NCBI RefSeq assembly: GCF_007035645.1
Contig: NZ_AP019632.1
Location: forward strand, 4,030,001-4,094,000
Reading direction: 5' to 3'
Length of the DNA: 64,000 bases
Origin: Enterobacter asburiae
Lineage (GTDB): Bacteria > Pseudomonadota > Gammaproteobacteria > Enterobacterales > Enterobacteriaceae
Shown piece after piece: positions 20,543 through 29,980 of this stretch. Made by a program: the position numbers and the translations under genes. The notes beneath the pieces were generated by a model that saw only the letters and a list, made by a program, of their open reading frames with translations, did no database searches and was not told where the DNA came from. How positions within the stretch are numbered: the stretch's first letter is position 1; every line of letters begins with the position of its first letter.

Positions 20543-21964
20543 ATGATGAGTAAAGTCAAACAAGCAGATATCGATCGGCTGATCGTCCTGGTCGGCGGAC
20601 GCGAAAACATCGCCACCGTCAGCCATTGCATTACCCGCCTGCGCTTCGTGCTGAACGATCCGGCCAAAGCCAACCCGAAGGCCATTGAAGAACTTTCCAT
20701 GGTCAAAGGCTGCTTCACCAACGCCGGGCAGTTCCAGGTCGTTATTGGTACCGAAGTGGGCGATTACTATCAGGCTCTGCTGGCGACAACCGGGCACTCT
20801 TCTGCCGATAAAGAGCAGGCGAAGAAGGCCGCGCGCCAGAATATGAAGTGGCACGAGCAGCTGATTTCCCACTTCGCGGAAATTTTCTTCCCGCTGCTGC
20901 CCGCGCTGATCAGCGGGGGCTTAATCTTAGGCTTCCGTAACGTCATCGGTGATGTGCCGATGAGCGACGGCAAAACCCTGGCGCAGATGTATCCGGCGCT
21001 GAAAACCGTTTACGATTTCCTGTGGCTGATTGGCGAGGCGATCTTCTTCTATCTGCCGGTCGGGATTTGCTGGTCCGCGGTGCGCAAGATGGGCGGCACA
21101 CCGATTCTCGGTATCGTGCTGGGCGTCACGCTGGTCTCTCCACAGTTAATGAACGCTTACTTACTTGGTCAGCAGGTGCCTGAGGTGTGGAACTTCGGCC
21201 TGTTTACTATCGCCAAAGTGGGCTATCAGGCGCAGGTCATTCCGGCCCTGCTGGCCGGTCTGGCGCTGGGCTTTATTGAAACGCGCCTGAAGCGCATCGT
21301 GCCGGATTACCTCTATCTGGTAGTGGTGCCGGTCTGCTCGCTGATTCTGGCGGTGTTCCTGGCGCACGCCTTTATCGGTCCGTTTGGCCGCATGATCGGC
21401 GACGGCGTGGCCTTCGCGGTGCGTCACCTGATGACCGGCAGCTTTGCGCCAATCGGTGCAGCGCTGTTTGGCTTCCTTTACGCCCCGCTGGTGATCACCG
21501 GCGTGCACCAGACCACGCTGGCCATTGATATGCAGATGATCCAGAGCCTCGGCGGCACGCCGGTCTGGCCGATTATCGCCCTGTCTAACATTGCACAGGC
21601 GTCGGCGGTCACCGGCATCATCATCGTCAGCCGCAAGCACAACGAGCGTGAGATCTCCGTTCCGGCAGCCATCTCTGCCTACCTCGGCGTCACTGAACCG
21701 GCGATGTACGGTATCAACCTGAAATACCGCTTCCCGATGCTCTGCGCGATGATCGGTTCCGGTCTGGCGGGCCTGGTGTGTGGTCTGAACGGCGTGATGG
21801 CGAACGGGATTGGCGTCGGCGGCCTGCCGGGCATTCTCTCCATCCAGCCGGCTTACTGGCAGGTGTTTGCTCTGGCGATGGCCATCGCGATTATCGTCCC
21901 TATGGCGCTCACCACCGTGGTTTACCAGCGTAAGTTCCGTCAGGGCTCGCTGCAGATTGTTTAA
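20543..21964 (+). CDS. treB: PTS trehalose transporter, EIIBC
   Basis: Imports trehalose and phosphorylates it to trehalose-6-phosphate, taking phosphate from the glucose EIIA (Crr). The 473-aa product has an N-terminal EIIB domain with the phosphorylated Cys29 (VSHCITRLRF) and a polytopic EIIC domain from about residue 105. No EIIA domain is fused, as in E. coli. Starts ATGATG; either could be used. treC follows 51 bases downstream, with a GGGGCGCA/TGCGCCCC hairpin (21976-21993) between them that lacks a T-tract. Confidence 0.96.
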   Translation: MMSKVKQADIDRLIVLVGGRENIATVSHCITRLRFVLNDPAKANPKAIEELSMVKGCFTNAGQFQVVIGTEVGDYYQALLATTGHSSADKEQAKKAARQNMKWHEQLISHFAEIFFPLLPALISGGLILGFRNVIGDVPMSDGKTLAQMYPALKTVYDFLWLIGEAIFFYLPVGICWSAVRKMGGTPILGIVLGVTLVSPQLMNAYLLGQQVPEVWNFGLFTIAKVGYQAQVIPALLAGLALGFIETRLKRIVPDYLYLVVVPVCSLILAVFLAHAFIGPFGRMIGDGVAFAVRHLMTGSFAPIGAALFGFLYAPLVITGVHQTTLAIDMQMIQSLGGTPVWPIIALSNIAQASAVTGIIIVSRKHNEREISVPAAISAYLGVTEPAMYGINLKYRFPMLCAMIGSGLAGLVCGLNGVMANGIGVGGLPGILSIQPAYWQVFALAMAIAIIVPMALTTVVYQRKFRQGSLQIV

Positions 21965-22015
21965 CTTCTTCTTTCGGGGCGCAGTTGCGCCCCTTCGCAT
22001 TTGCAGGAACGCATT

Positions 22016-23659
22016 ATGAATACCCTTCCTCACTGGTGGCAGAACGGCGTCATCTATCAGATTTACCCAAAGAGTTTCCAGGATACCACCGGCAGCGGCA
22101 CCGGCGATCTGCGCGGCGTGACGCAGCGGCTGGACTACCTGAAAACCCTCGGCATCGACGCCATCTGGCTGACGCCGTTTTATATCTCCCCGCAGGTGGA
22201 TAACGGCTACGACGTGGCGAATTACACCGCCATCGACCCGGCTTACGGCACGCTGGATGATTTCGACGAGCTGGTTGCCCGGGCGCACGAGCGCGGCATC
22301 CGTATCGTGCTGGATATGGTGTTTAACCACACCTCCACGCAGCACGCCTGGTTCCGCGAGTCGCTGAACAAAGAGAGCCCGTACCGCCAGTTCTACATCT
22401 GGCGCGACGGCACGCCGGAGCAGCTTCCCAACAACTGGCGCTCCAAGTTTGGCGGCAACGCCTGGCGCTGGCACGCCGAGAGCGAGCAGTATTACCTGCA
22501 TCTGTTCGCCCCGGAGCAGGCGGATCTCAACTGGGAGAACCCAGAAGTGCGCGCCGAGCTGAAAAAGGTGTGCGAGTTCTGGGCCGATCGCGGCGTCGAC
22601 GGCCTGCGTCTCGACGTGATTAACCTGATTTCGAAAGATCAGGATTTCCCGGACGACAACACCGGAGACGGCCGCCGCTTCTACACCGACGGGCCGCGCA
22701 TTCACGAATATCTGCAGGAGATGAGCCGGGACGTCTTCACCCCGCGCAACCTGATGACGGTGGGCGAGATGTCCTCGACCTCGCTGGAGAACTGCCAGCA
22801 GTACGCCTCGCTCGACGGACGCGAGCTGTCGATGACCTTTAACTTCCACCACCTGAAGGTGGACTACCCCGGCGGCGAAAAATGGACGAAGGCGAAGCCG
22901 GACTTCGTGGCGCTGAAAACCCTCTTCCGCCACTGGCAGCAGGGGATGCACAACAGGGCGTGGAACGCGCTGTTCTGGTGTAACCACGATCAGCCGCGGA
23001 TCGTGTCACGCTTTGGTGACGAAGGGGAATACCGCGTACAGGCCGCGAAGATGCTCGGCATGGTGCTGCACGGCATGCAGGGCACGCCGTATATCTACCA
23101 GGGCGAGGAGCTGGGGATGACCAACCCGCACTTCAGCCGCATCACCGACTATCGCGACGTGGAAAGCCTGAACATGTTCGCAGAACTACGCGCCAACGGC
23201 CGCGAACCGGATGAATTACTGGCGATTCTGGCGAGTAAGTCTCGCGATAACGGGCGAACCCCAATGCAGTGGGACGCTTCGCACAATGCGGGCTTTACCG
23301 AGGGCGAGCCGTGGATTGGCGTCTGCGACAATTACGAGACGGTGAACGCCCGCGCCGCGCTCGACGACCCGGATTCGGTGTTCTACACCTATCGGTCGCT
23401 GATCGGCCTGCGTAAAACCCTGCCGGTGCTGACGTGGGGAGATTATGAGGATCTTCTGCCGGAACATCCTTCTCTTTGGTGCTACCGTCGTCAGTGGCAG
23501 GGGCAGACGCTGATGGTGGCGGCGAACCTAAGTAATACGCCGCAGGAATGGCAGACAGACGCTCTCAGCGATAGGTCGCAGGTGGTGATGAGTAACTACC
23601 CGGCACCGCAAACGACGTCGCTGCGTCCGTTTGAAGCCGTCTGGTGGTTGCAGCAGTAA
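22016..23659 (+). CDS. treC: Trehalose-6-phosphate hydrolase
   Basis: Cytoplasmic GH13 enzyme splitting trehalose-6-phosphate into glucose and glucose-6-phosphate. The 547-aa protein has catalytic Asp200 (GLRLDVINL), Glu251 (TVGEMSS) and the transition-state Asp325 (CNHDQPR), plus DMVFNHTS. Start at 22016 (MNTLPHWWQNGVIYQIYPKSF) has AGGAA 8 bases upstream. Forms the treBC operon; ends before a hairpin terminator. Confidence 0.96.
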   Translation: MNTLPHWWQNGVIYQIYPKSFQDTTGSGTGDLRGVTQRLDYLKTLGIDAIWLTPFYISPQVDNGYDVANYTAIDPAYGTLDDFDELVARAHERGIRIVLDMVFNHTSTQHAWFRESLNKESPYRQFYIWRDGTPEQLPNNWRSKFGGNAWRWHAESEQYYLHLFAPEQADLNWENPEVRAELKKVCEFWADRGVDGLRLDVINLISKDQDFPDDNTGDGRRFYTDGPRIHEYLQEMSRDVFTPRNLMTVGEMSSTSLENCQQYASLDGRELSMTFNFHHLKVDYPGGEKWTKAKPDFVALKTLFRHWQQGMHNRAWNALFWCNHDQPRIVSRFGDEGEYRVQAAKMLGMVLHGMQGTPYIYQGEELGMTNPHFSRITDYRDVESLNMFAELRANGREPDELLAILASKSRDNGRTPMQWDASHNAGFTEGEPWIGVCDNYETVNARAALDDPDSVFYTYRSLIGLRKTLPVLTWGDYEDLLPEHPSLWCYRRQWQGQTLMVAANLSNTPQEWQTDALSDRSQVVMSNYPAPQTTSLRPFEAVWWLQQ

Positions 23660-23668
23660 TTCTCTCTA

Positions 23669-23690
23669 CCGGGTGCGGCTCAGCACCCGG
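23669..23690 (+). terminator. Probable treBC terminator
   Basis: CCGGGTGC/GCACCCGG hairpin followed by CTTACTTTACTGTTTTTG, a broken T-tract. Confidence 0.6.
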
Positions 23691-23818
23691 CTTACTTTAC
23701 TGTTTTTGTTGAGTAAATAATCAGATTTTTCTCTCGCGCCTTTACAATCGCTGAAGCGCCCGTCGTTTGTACTCTCGTCTTTTTACTTTGTTCTGCATCA
23801 AATAAATCGCAAACATGT

Positions 23819-23844
23819 TTGATGCAAATCACTATATGTAGCAC
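23819..23844 (+). promoter_or_regulatory. FNR-like and NrdR-like sites upstream of nrdD
   Basis: TTGAT-GCAA-ATCAC (23819-23832) matches the FNR consensus at nine of ten arm positions. It overlaps TCACTATATGTAGCAC (23829-23844), which resembles an NrdR box (ACACTATATATTGTGT). Anaerobic activation and NrdR repression both fit nrdDG. The rest of 23660-24035 holds the treC terminator and about 190 bases of leader, with no gene I can see. Confidence 0.7.
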
Positions 23845-24035
23845 TTAAAATGCACGCCGACCCAACATCTTGTATTTATCGTCTACTATTCCAACAACAA
23901 GACGGCGCTTACGCTGGCCGGAATTGTGGATAACACGAGCTGGGAACGCGGGAAGTCTTTGGCCCGGCGGGGAATATGCCCGGTTATGACTTCTCCACCT
24001 CTGTGGATAACCTGTTTTCAAAAAATGGAGTGATC

Positions 24036-26174
24036 ATGACACCGCATGTGATGAAACGTGATGGCTGTAAAGTGCCGTTTAAATCAGAGCGCATCCAGGA
24101 AGCCATTCTGCGTGCAGCTAAAGCAGCGGGAGTCGATGACGCAGATTACTGCGCCACCGTCGCAGAAATCGTTAGCAGCCAGATGAACGAACGCAGCCAG
24201 GTCGATATCAGTGAGATCCAGACCGCGGTTGAGAACCAGCTGATGGCGGGGCCCTACAAGCAGCTGGCGCGCGCCTACATTGAGTACCGTCACGATCGTG
24301 ACGTGCAGCGTGAGAAGCGCGGTCGTCTGAACCAGGAGATCCGTGGCCTGGTGGAGCAGACCAACTCCGCCCTGCTCAATGAAAACGCCAACAAAGACAG
24401 TAAAGTGATCCCGACCCAGCGCGACCTGCTGGCCGGTATCGTTGCCAAACACTATGCCCGTCAGCATCTGCTGCCGCGCGACGTGGTGTCGGCGCACGAG
24501 CGCGGTGAAATTCACTACCACGATCTCGACTATTCGCCGTTCTTCCCGATGTTCAACTGTATGCTGATCGACCTGAAGGGCATGCTGACCCACGGTTTTA
24601 AAATGGGTAACGCCGAGATTGAACCGCCTAAATCAATCTCCACGGCCACCGCCGTCACCGCGCAGATTATCGCTCAGGTCGCCAGCCATATTTACGGCGG
24701 CACCACGATTAACCGCATTGATGAAGTGCTGGCCCCGTTCGTGACGGCAAGCTTCAACAAGCATCGTAAAACGGCCGAAGAGTGGCAGATCCCGGACGCC
24801 GACGGCTACGCGCACTCCCGCACCGAGAAAGAGTGCTACGACGCCTTCCAGTCGCTGGAGTATGAAGTGAACACGCTGCATACCGCCAACGGCCAGACAC
24901 CGTTTGTGACCTTCGGTTTTGGTCTGGGCACCAGCTGGGAATCACGCCTGATCCAGCAGTCCATCCTGCGCAACCGCATTTCCGGCCTCGGTAAAAACCG
25001 CAAAACGGCGGTGTTCCCGAAACTGGTGTTCGCCATTCGCGACGGCCTGAACCACAAGTTTGGCGATCCGAACTACGACATCAAACAGCTGGCGCTGGAG
25101 TGCGCGAGCAAACGCATGTATCCGGACATCCTGAACTACGATCAGGTCGTCAAAGTGACCGGTTCGTTTAAAACGCCAATGGGCTGCCGCAGCTTCCTCG
25201 GCGTGTACGAAGATGAAAACGGCGAGCAGATCCACGACGGGCGCAACAACCTGGGCGTCATCAGCCTGAACCTGCCGCGCATCGCGCTGGAGGCGAAAGG
25301 CAATGAAGCGGAATTCTGGACGCTGCTGGACGAGCGCCTGCAGCTGGCGCGTAAGGCGCTGATGACCCGCATCGCGCGCCTTGAAGGGGTCAAAGCCCGC
25401 GTCGCGCCGATCCTCTATATGGAAGGGGCCTGCGGCGTACGTCTGAAAGCGGACGATGACGTGTCGGAGATCTTCAAAAACGGTCGCGCGTCCATTTCGC
25501 TGGGCTATATCGGTATTCACGAGACCATCAACGCCCTGGCGGGCGATACGCATATGTACGACAGCGAGGCCCTGCGTGAGAAAGGCATCGCCATCGTTCA
25601 GCGCCTGCGCGACGCGGTTGACCAGTGGAAAGAGGAAACCGGCTACGGGTTTAGCCTCTACAGCACGCCGAGCGAGAACCTGTGCGACCGCTTCTGCCGT
25701 CTGGATACCGCCGAATTCGGGATCGTGGAAGGCGTGACCGACAAAGGGTATTACACCAACAGCTTCCACCTCGACGTGGAGAAAAAGGTGAACCCGTACG
25801 ACAAGATCGACTTCGAAGCGGCCTATCCGCCGATCGCCAGCGGCGGCTTCATCTGCTACGGCGAGTACCCGAACATTCAGCACAACCTGAAGGCGCTGGA
25901 AGACGTGTGGGATTATAGCTATCAGCACGTGCCGTATTACGGGACCAACACGCCAATCGACGAGTGCTACGAGTGCGGCTTTACCGGCGAGTTTGAGTGC
26001 ACCAGCAAAGGCTTCACCTGCCCGAAATGCGGCAACCACGATGCGGCTCGCGTCTCCGTGACCCGTCGCGTGTGCGGCTATCTCGGCAGCCCGGACGCGC
26101 GTCCGTTTAACGCCGGCAAGCAGGAAGAGGTGAAGCGTCGCGTGAAGCATTTGGGGAATGGGCAGATCGGGTAA
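24036..26174 (+). CDS. nrdD: Anaerobic ribonucleoside-triphosphate reductase
   Basis: Reduces NTPs to dNTPs without oxygen using a glycyl radical. The 712-aa product has an N-terminal ATP-cone domain (VMKRDGCKVPFKSERIQEAI), the reductase barrel, a zinc site (C644, C647, C662, C665) and the radical Gly681 in RRVCGYLG; these positions equal those of E. coli. Start at 24036 has GGAG 7 bases upstream; twenty further open codons are rejected. nrdG lies 128 bases downstream beyond a palindromic repeat. Confidence 0.97.
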   Translation: MTPHVMKRDGCKVPFKSERIQEAILRAAKAAGVDDADYCATVAEIVSSQMNERSQVDISEIQTAVENQLMAGPYKQLARAYIEYRHDRDVQREKRGRLNQEIRGLVEQTNSALLNENANKDSKVIPTQRDLLAGIVAKHYARQHLLPRDVVSAHERGEIHYHDLDYSPFFPMFNCMLIDLKGMLTHGFKMGNAEIEPPKSISTATAVTAQIIAQVASHIYGGTTINRIDEVLAPFVTASFNKHRKTAEEWQIPDADGYAHSRTEKECYDAFQSLEYEVNTLHTANGQTPFVTFGFGLGTSWESRLIQQSILRNRISGLGKNRKTAVFPKLVFAIRDGLNHKFGDPNYDIKQLALECASKRMYPDILNYDQVVKVTGSFKTPMGCRSFLGVYEDENGEQIHDGRNNLGVISLNLPRIALEAKGNEAEFWTLLDERLQLARKALMTRIARLEGVKARVAPILYMEGACGVRLKADDDVSEIFKNGRASISLGYIGIHETINALAGDTHMYDSEALREKGIAIVQRLRDAVDQWKEETGYGFSLYSTPSENLCDRFCRLDTAEFGIVEGVTDKGYYTNSFHLDVEKKVNPYDKIDFEAAYPPIASGGFICYGEYPNIQHNLKALEDVWDYSYQHVPYYGTNTPIDECYECGFTGEFECTSKGFTCPKCGNHDAARVSVTRRVCGYLGSPDARPFNAGKQEEVKRRVKHLGNGQIG

Positions 26175-26192
26175 GTTCTGCGCAGGGTTCTC

Positions 26193-26268
26193 CCCCTCAC
26201 CCTACCCCTCTCCCTCAAGGGAGAGGGAACTCTTCCCCCTCTCCCTGTGGGAGAGGGTCGGGGTGAGG
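26193..26268. repeat. Paired C-rich palindromic repeats between nrdD and nrdG
   Basis: CCCCTCACCCTACCCCTCTC with GAGAGGG, then CCCTCTCCC/GGGAGAGGG and GGGGTGAGG. Same family as the block at 8.4 kb. Confidence 0.9.
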
Positions 26269-26302
26269 ACATCAGCGCGCACAAATTCTCTGGACATTTT
26301 CT

Positions 26303-26767
26303 ATGCGATATCATCAATACTACCCCGTCGACATCGTCAACGGCCCCGGCACCCGCTGCACCCTGTTCGTTTCAGGCTGCGTCCACGAATGCCCCGGCTG
26401 CTATAACAAAAGCACCTGGCGCTTAAATTCCGGCATGCCGTTCACCGCCGAAATGGAAGACCGGATCGTCAACGACCTGAACGATTCACGCATCAAACGC
26501 CAGGGGATTTCGCTCTCCGGCGGCGATCCGCTGCACCCGCAAAACGTGCCGGATATCCTGAAGCTGGTGAAACGCATTCGCCGCGAATGTGCAGGCAAAG
26601 ATATTTGGGTCTGGACGGGATATAAGCTGAATGAACTCAATGCGCAGCAAAGAGAAGTAGTGGATCTGATTAACGTCCTGGTCGACGGCAAGTTCGTGCA
26701 GGATTTAAAAGACCCGGCCCTGATCTGGCGCGGCAGCAGCAATCAGGTTGTGCACCATTTGCGATGA
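26303..26767 (+). CDS. nrdG: Anaerobic ribonucleotide reductase activating protein
   Basis: A radical SAM enzyme that makes the glycyl radical on NrdD. The 154-aa product has the cluster-binding C26-x3-C30-x2-C33 motif (GCVHECPGCY), the glycine-rich SAM region SLSGGDPLHP and normal family length. It ends 33 bases before the convergent PRD regulator gene. Confidence 0.96.
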   Translation: MRYHQYYPVDIVNGPGTRCTLFVSGCVHECPGCYNKSTWRLNSGMPFTAEMEDRIVNDLNDSRIKRQGISLSGGDPLHPQNVPDILKLVKRIRRECAGKDIWVWTGYKLNELNAQQREVVDLINVLVDGKFVQDLKDPALIWRGSSNQVVHHLR

Positions 26768-26799
26768 ACAAAGGCGGATGTTATCCGTCCGCCCTTACC

Positions 26800-28710
26800 T
26801 CAAAACCGACTCAAACTCTCCATCGCCACCGCCTTAAACCCGGCAAAATCTCCGCAGCTACAGAGCCGCGACATCGCCCGTTCACGCAGGAAGGTGACGA
26901 AGATATCGTAAATCGCCATCGCCTCTTCGTATTCGCTTTTGCTGATGGCGAGCAGGAAGATGACGTGCGCGGTTTCGTCTCCCCACTGAACGCCGTGCGG
27001 GGCGAGCACGGTATAGACCACGGTTTTCTGCGCTAAAAGGCCGAGGGAGTGCGGCAGCGCGATGCCGTCGCCGAGCATGGTGCTGACGATGGCTTCACGC
27101 TCGACGACAGAATCCAGGAACTCCGCGCCGACAAACCCCTCGCCTTCAAGCTGCGCGCACAGTTCCCGGAACAGCGTTTGCTGATCAACGGGCTTGTCGA
27201 GAATGCGGAAATGGGCCGCATCGAAGTATTTATCCAGCATCCACGGGCGGGTGCGGTCCACCAGCACCAGCTTGCCGATCTGCTCTAACTGGTAATCGGT
27301 CGGGAACGGGGCGATCATCACCACCGGTTTAGATTTTTCGCTCACGCGGGCGGTGGAAATGACAAAGTCCTCGCCGATGGAATCCGCCAGCTCGTACTCG
27401 CGCAGGGTGAGCGTGCGGGCCACCTCAATCTGCGGGTACTTGCGCTGGAGCACCGCCTCGATCATGCGGACCATAGCATTCCCGGCGTCGCATACCAGCA
27501 GCACCCGCGGCTGGCGCTGGTAGCCGATGTTGTAATGGCGCTCCAGCCCGACGCCGATATGCAGCACCAGGAAGCCGATTTCGTTTTCGCTGATCACATA
27601 CGGCGTGTATTTTCCCCAGCTCGACACCGCCGCGAGGGTCATATCCCACGCCATCGGGTAGTGCTGCTTGATGTTATCCAGCAGCGGATTGGGGATCATG
27701 ATTTGATACCGCACGCGGGTGATCATGGTTTTGATGTGCGTGAGCAGGTCCGCGTGCAGCTGCGCGTCGCTGAGCAGGTTGTAGTTATAGTGGGTGTTGA
27801 TATAGCGCAGGATGTAGTTGACCAGCGCTTCGTCGTCGTCCGCGTTAATTGCGCTCGGGGCAATCTCCTGAATCTGCCGCGCCGCAATGTGCACGCACAG
27901 CCAGCTCTCCTCCGAAGGTGAAAGCGCTTTGCCCGCCAGCTGCTGGATAGTGACGGCGATATCCTTCGCCGCCTCGCGCACGTTCTCTTCCACGTCTTCG
28001 GCATGGAATTCCGGCAGCGGATAGCCCTCGCTGATGCGCCGCACCGACACCGCACAGTACAGGCGCAGGAACAGCTCGCCTTCGTCGGTCAGACGGATGT
28101 GATGACGCGTCAGCGCCTCGTGTAGCACGGGCACCATCTGCTCCGCCACGCCTGCATTCAGCGCCACGTCGGTCACCAGCGGGTTCAGGCTGTCCTGCTG
28201 CGCCAGCTCCCAGAGCAGATCGGTCAGGCAGGCGCGGGTCGACATCTCGCTGCCAAACAGCTTCATGCCGTGGCGAGGACGCGTTTCCAGCGTCAGGTTA
28301 TAGCGGTGAAACCACTCGCGCACTTCGGCCATGTCGCTCTGCAGCGTGGCGCGGCTGACGAACCACTCGTCCGCCAGATCCTCGAGCTTAAGAGAAAATG
28401 CCGAGGTGAGAAAACGCACCACCAGATAGTGCACGCGCTCCGGCCCGGTCCGGGGAATACGCAGCGCGCGCGGGTGGGATGCCTGCAGCTGCTGGTAGCG
28501 CTGGGCATCATCAATTTTGAGCTGATAACCGTTGCCCCGGCTCAATATAAACTGCGCGCCGTGGCCTGCCAGCAGCGCGTTCAGGGCGGTGATATCGGCA
28601 CGGACGGTTCGCGTGGAGACCGACAGCCGCTGCGCCAGCTCGTCCTGCGGCAGCGTCTCGTTTTGCAACAGATCGAAAAGTTGCGCTAAACGTTGGTTCG
28701 GAAATCGCAC
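26800..28710 (-). CDS. Multidomain PRD transcriptional regulator with EIIB and EIIA domains
   Basis: A PTS-controlled regulator of the MtlR/LicR type (636 aa). Domains in order: DeoR/Mga-like helix-turn-helix (1-65), a second winged helix (about 90-150), PRD1 (about 185-290, with H273 in VHIAAR), PRD2 (about 295-395, with H384 in LVLHIGVG), EIIB-like domain with Cys407 (VLLVCDAGNAM) and a C-terminal EIIA-like domain with H554 (LPHSLG). No RNA-binding CAT domain, so it should act on DNA and not as an antiterminator. It is the last gene of the ten-gene cluster, 19 bases after the lactonase gene, and probably controls it in response to phosphorylation by a PTS. Confidence 0.9.
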   Translation of the reverse strand: MRFPNQRLAQLFDLLQNETLPQDELAQRLSVSTRTVRADITALNALLAGHGAQFILSRGNGYQLKIDDAQRYQQLQASHPRALRIPRTGPERVHYLVVRFLTSAFSLKLEDLADEWFVSRATLQSDMAEVREWFHRYNLTLETRPRHGMKLFGSEMSTRACLTDLLWELAQQDSLNPLVTDVALNAGVAEQMVPVLHEALTRHHIRLTDEGELFLRLYCAVSVRRISEGYPLPEFHAEDVEENVREAAKDIAVTIQQLAGKALSPSEESWLCVHIAARQIQEIAPSAINADDDEALVNYILRYINTHYNYNLLSDAQLHADLLTHIKTMITRVRYQIMIPNPLLDNIKQHYPMAWDMTLAAVSSWGKYTPYVISENEIGFLVLHIGVGLERHYNIGYQRQPRVLLVCDAGNAMVRMIEAVLQRKYPQIEVARTLTLREYELADSIGEDFVISTARVSEKSKPVVMIAPFPTDYQLEQIGKLVLVDRTRPWMLDKYFDAAHFRILDKPVDQQTLFRELCAQLEGEGFVGAEFLDSVVEREAIVSTMLGDGIALPHSLGLLAQKTVVYTVLAPHGVQWGDETAHVIFLLAISKSEYEEAMAIYDIFVTFLRERAMSRLCSCGDFAGFKAVAMESLSRF

Positions 28711-28729
28711 GGGTTTGTCCTCTTACGGC

Positions 28730-29866
28730 TTAAGGTGAAATGACCATCTGGGATGGGCTGCCGACCGGGGTATAGTCCGGCTCGAAGCTCAATTTGCCGT
28801 CCTGCGCCACGCGGAAACGGGTGATGTTGTCGCTGCGCTGGTTCATGACGTACAGCCAGCGTCCCTGCTTATCGAGCGTCAGGGTGCGCGGGTAGTCGCC
28901 GCGCGTCCACACGTCGTCCTGATGCGTCAGCGTGCCCTCCGCTGTTACGGTAAAGTGCCCGATGCTGTTATGCAAACGGTTAGCCACATACAGCTGTTTA
29001 CCGTCGGCGCTTAATGCGAGCCCGGCAGCAAAGCTGGTGCCTTTGTAACCTTCCGGCAGGGCTGAGAGCGTTTTGCCCTCTTTCAGGGTGCCGTTGGCGT
29101 TCACGGTATAATGGGTGAGCGTAGACGCCTCTTCGTTAATCAGCCACAGGGCATCGCCTTTTGGCGTAAAAACAAAGTGGCGCGGCCCGGCGCCTTTTGA
29201 GGAGGCGCTGATAAACGGCGGATCGTTCGGCGTCAGCTTCCCTGTTCGATCGTCAAAACGGTACTGGTAGAGGCGATCCAGCCCAAGATCGGTGGAAAAC
29301 ACGTATTTCCCGCTCGGATCGGCGGCGATCATGTGCGCGTGGGGGCCGTTATGATCGCTGATGGCAAAGCTGCCCTCCGCTGCCGCTTCCGGCTTCGCCG
29401 CGCCCGGTTCGCCCTGATCCTGATGTGTGTCCGTCGCCTCACCCAGGCTGCCGTCTGCTTTAACGGGCAGCACTGCGATAGATCCGCTGACATAGTTCGC
29501 CACCAGCAGATGACGACCGTTCGGGGTCAGCGACAGGTAAACCGGCCCCGCGCCGCCGGAGGCCACCTGATTCAGCTCGCTCAGCTCGCCGTTATCCCCC
29601 ACCCGCAGCGCCTGCACCACGCCCTGCTCCACTTCGCTTGCCAGATAGAGCGTTTTGCCATCGCGTGAGACGGCCAGCTGCGCGGCGTTCGGCAGCCTGC
29701 TCACCAGCGTTTTATTCGCCAGCGCGCCGCTTTGCGGGTCAACGGTAAAGCGGTACAGCCCTTCGCCGTTGGGGTTGTAGGTGCCCACCCAGGCGTACTG
29801 CGGCTGGGCGATAGCGGCGGTGGCGAGCATTGAGAGTGAAGCAACAAGCAGGGTACGGGTGTGCAT
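28730..29866 (-). CDS. Exported lactonase of the YbhE/Pgl beta-propeller family
   Basis: A 378-aa seven-bladed beta-propeller of the lactonase family that includes 6-phosphogluconolactonase Pgl, but with a signal peptide (MHTRTLLVASLSMLATAAIA, then QPQYAWVGTYN), so it should act in the periplasm. Family features seen: YLSLTPNGRHLLVANYVSGS, DHNGPHAHMIAADPSGKYVF and GPRHFVFTPKG. AAGGAG lies 5 bases before the ATG at 29866; thirteen more open codons are rejected. Inside an amino-sugar-acid cluster it may open a sugar lactone before uptake. A paired palindromic repeat separates it from dgaF. Confidence 0.85.
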   Translation of the reverse strand: MHTRTLLVASLSMLATAAIAQPQYAWVGTYNPNGEGLYRFTVDPQSGALANKTLVSRLPNAAQLAVSRDGKTLYLASEVEQGVVQALRVGDNGELSELNQVASGGAGPVYLSLTPNGRHLLVANYVSGSIAVLPVKADGSLGEATDTHQDQGEPGAAKPEAAAEGSFAISDHNGPHAHMIAADPSGKYVFSTDLGLDRLYQYRFDDRTGKLTPNDPPFISASSKGAGPRHFVFTPKGDALWLINEEASTLTHYTVNANGTLKEGKTLSALPEGYKGTSFAAGLALSADGKQLYVANRLHNSIGHFTVTAEGTLTHQDDVWTRGDYPRTLTLDKQGRWLYVMNQRSDNITRFRVAQDGKLSFEPDYTPVGSPSQMVISP

Positions 29867-29898
29867 GGTGGCTCCTTCAGGTGTGTGCGGTTTGTTTT

Positions 29899-29974
29899 CC
29901 CTCACCCCGGCCCTCTCCCAAAGGGAGAGGGGGTAAAAGTTCCCTCTCCCTTTGGGAGAGGGTTAGGGTGAGGG
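29899..29974. repeat. Paired C-rich palindromic repeats between lactonase and dgaF
   Basis: CCCTCACCCCGGCCCTCTCC and its inverted copy ending GGTTAGGGTGAGGG, each with CCCTCTCCC-type stems. Same family as at 8.4 and 26.2 kb. Confidence 0.9.
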
Positions 29975-29980
29975 CAGATA

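Noticed and set aside
21976..21993. GGGGCGCA/TGCGCCCC hairpin between treB and treC as a terminator
   Set aside because: No T-tract follows on either strand; more likely an mRNA processing or stabilising stem.
21161..22987. Open frame of 608 codons on the minus strand opposite treB and treC
   Set aside because: It spans two well-identified genes and their gap on the other strand; shadow of codon bias.
26800..28710. BglG-type RNA antiterminator
   Set aside because: It starts with helix-turn-helix domains, not the short CAT RNA-binding domain, and no antiterminator RNA hairpin overlapping a terminator was found upstream of the operon.
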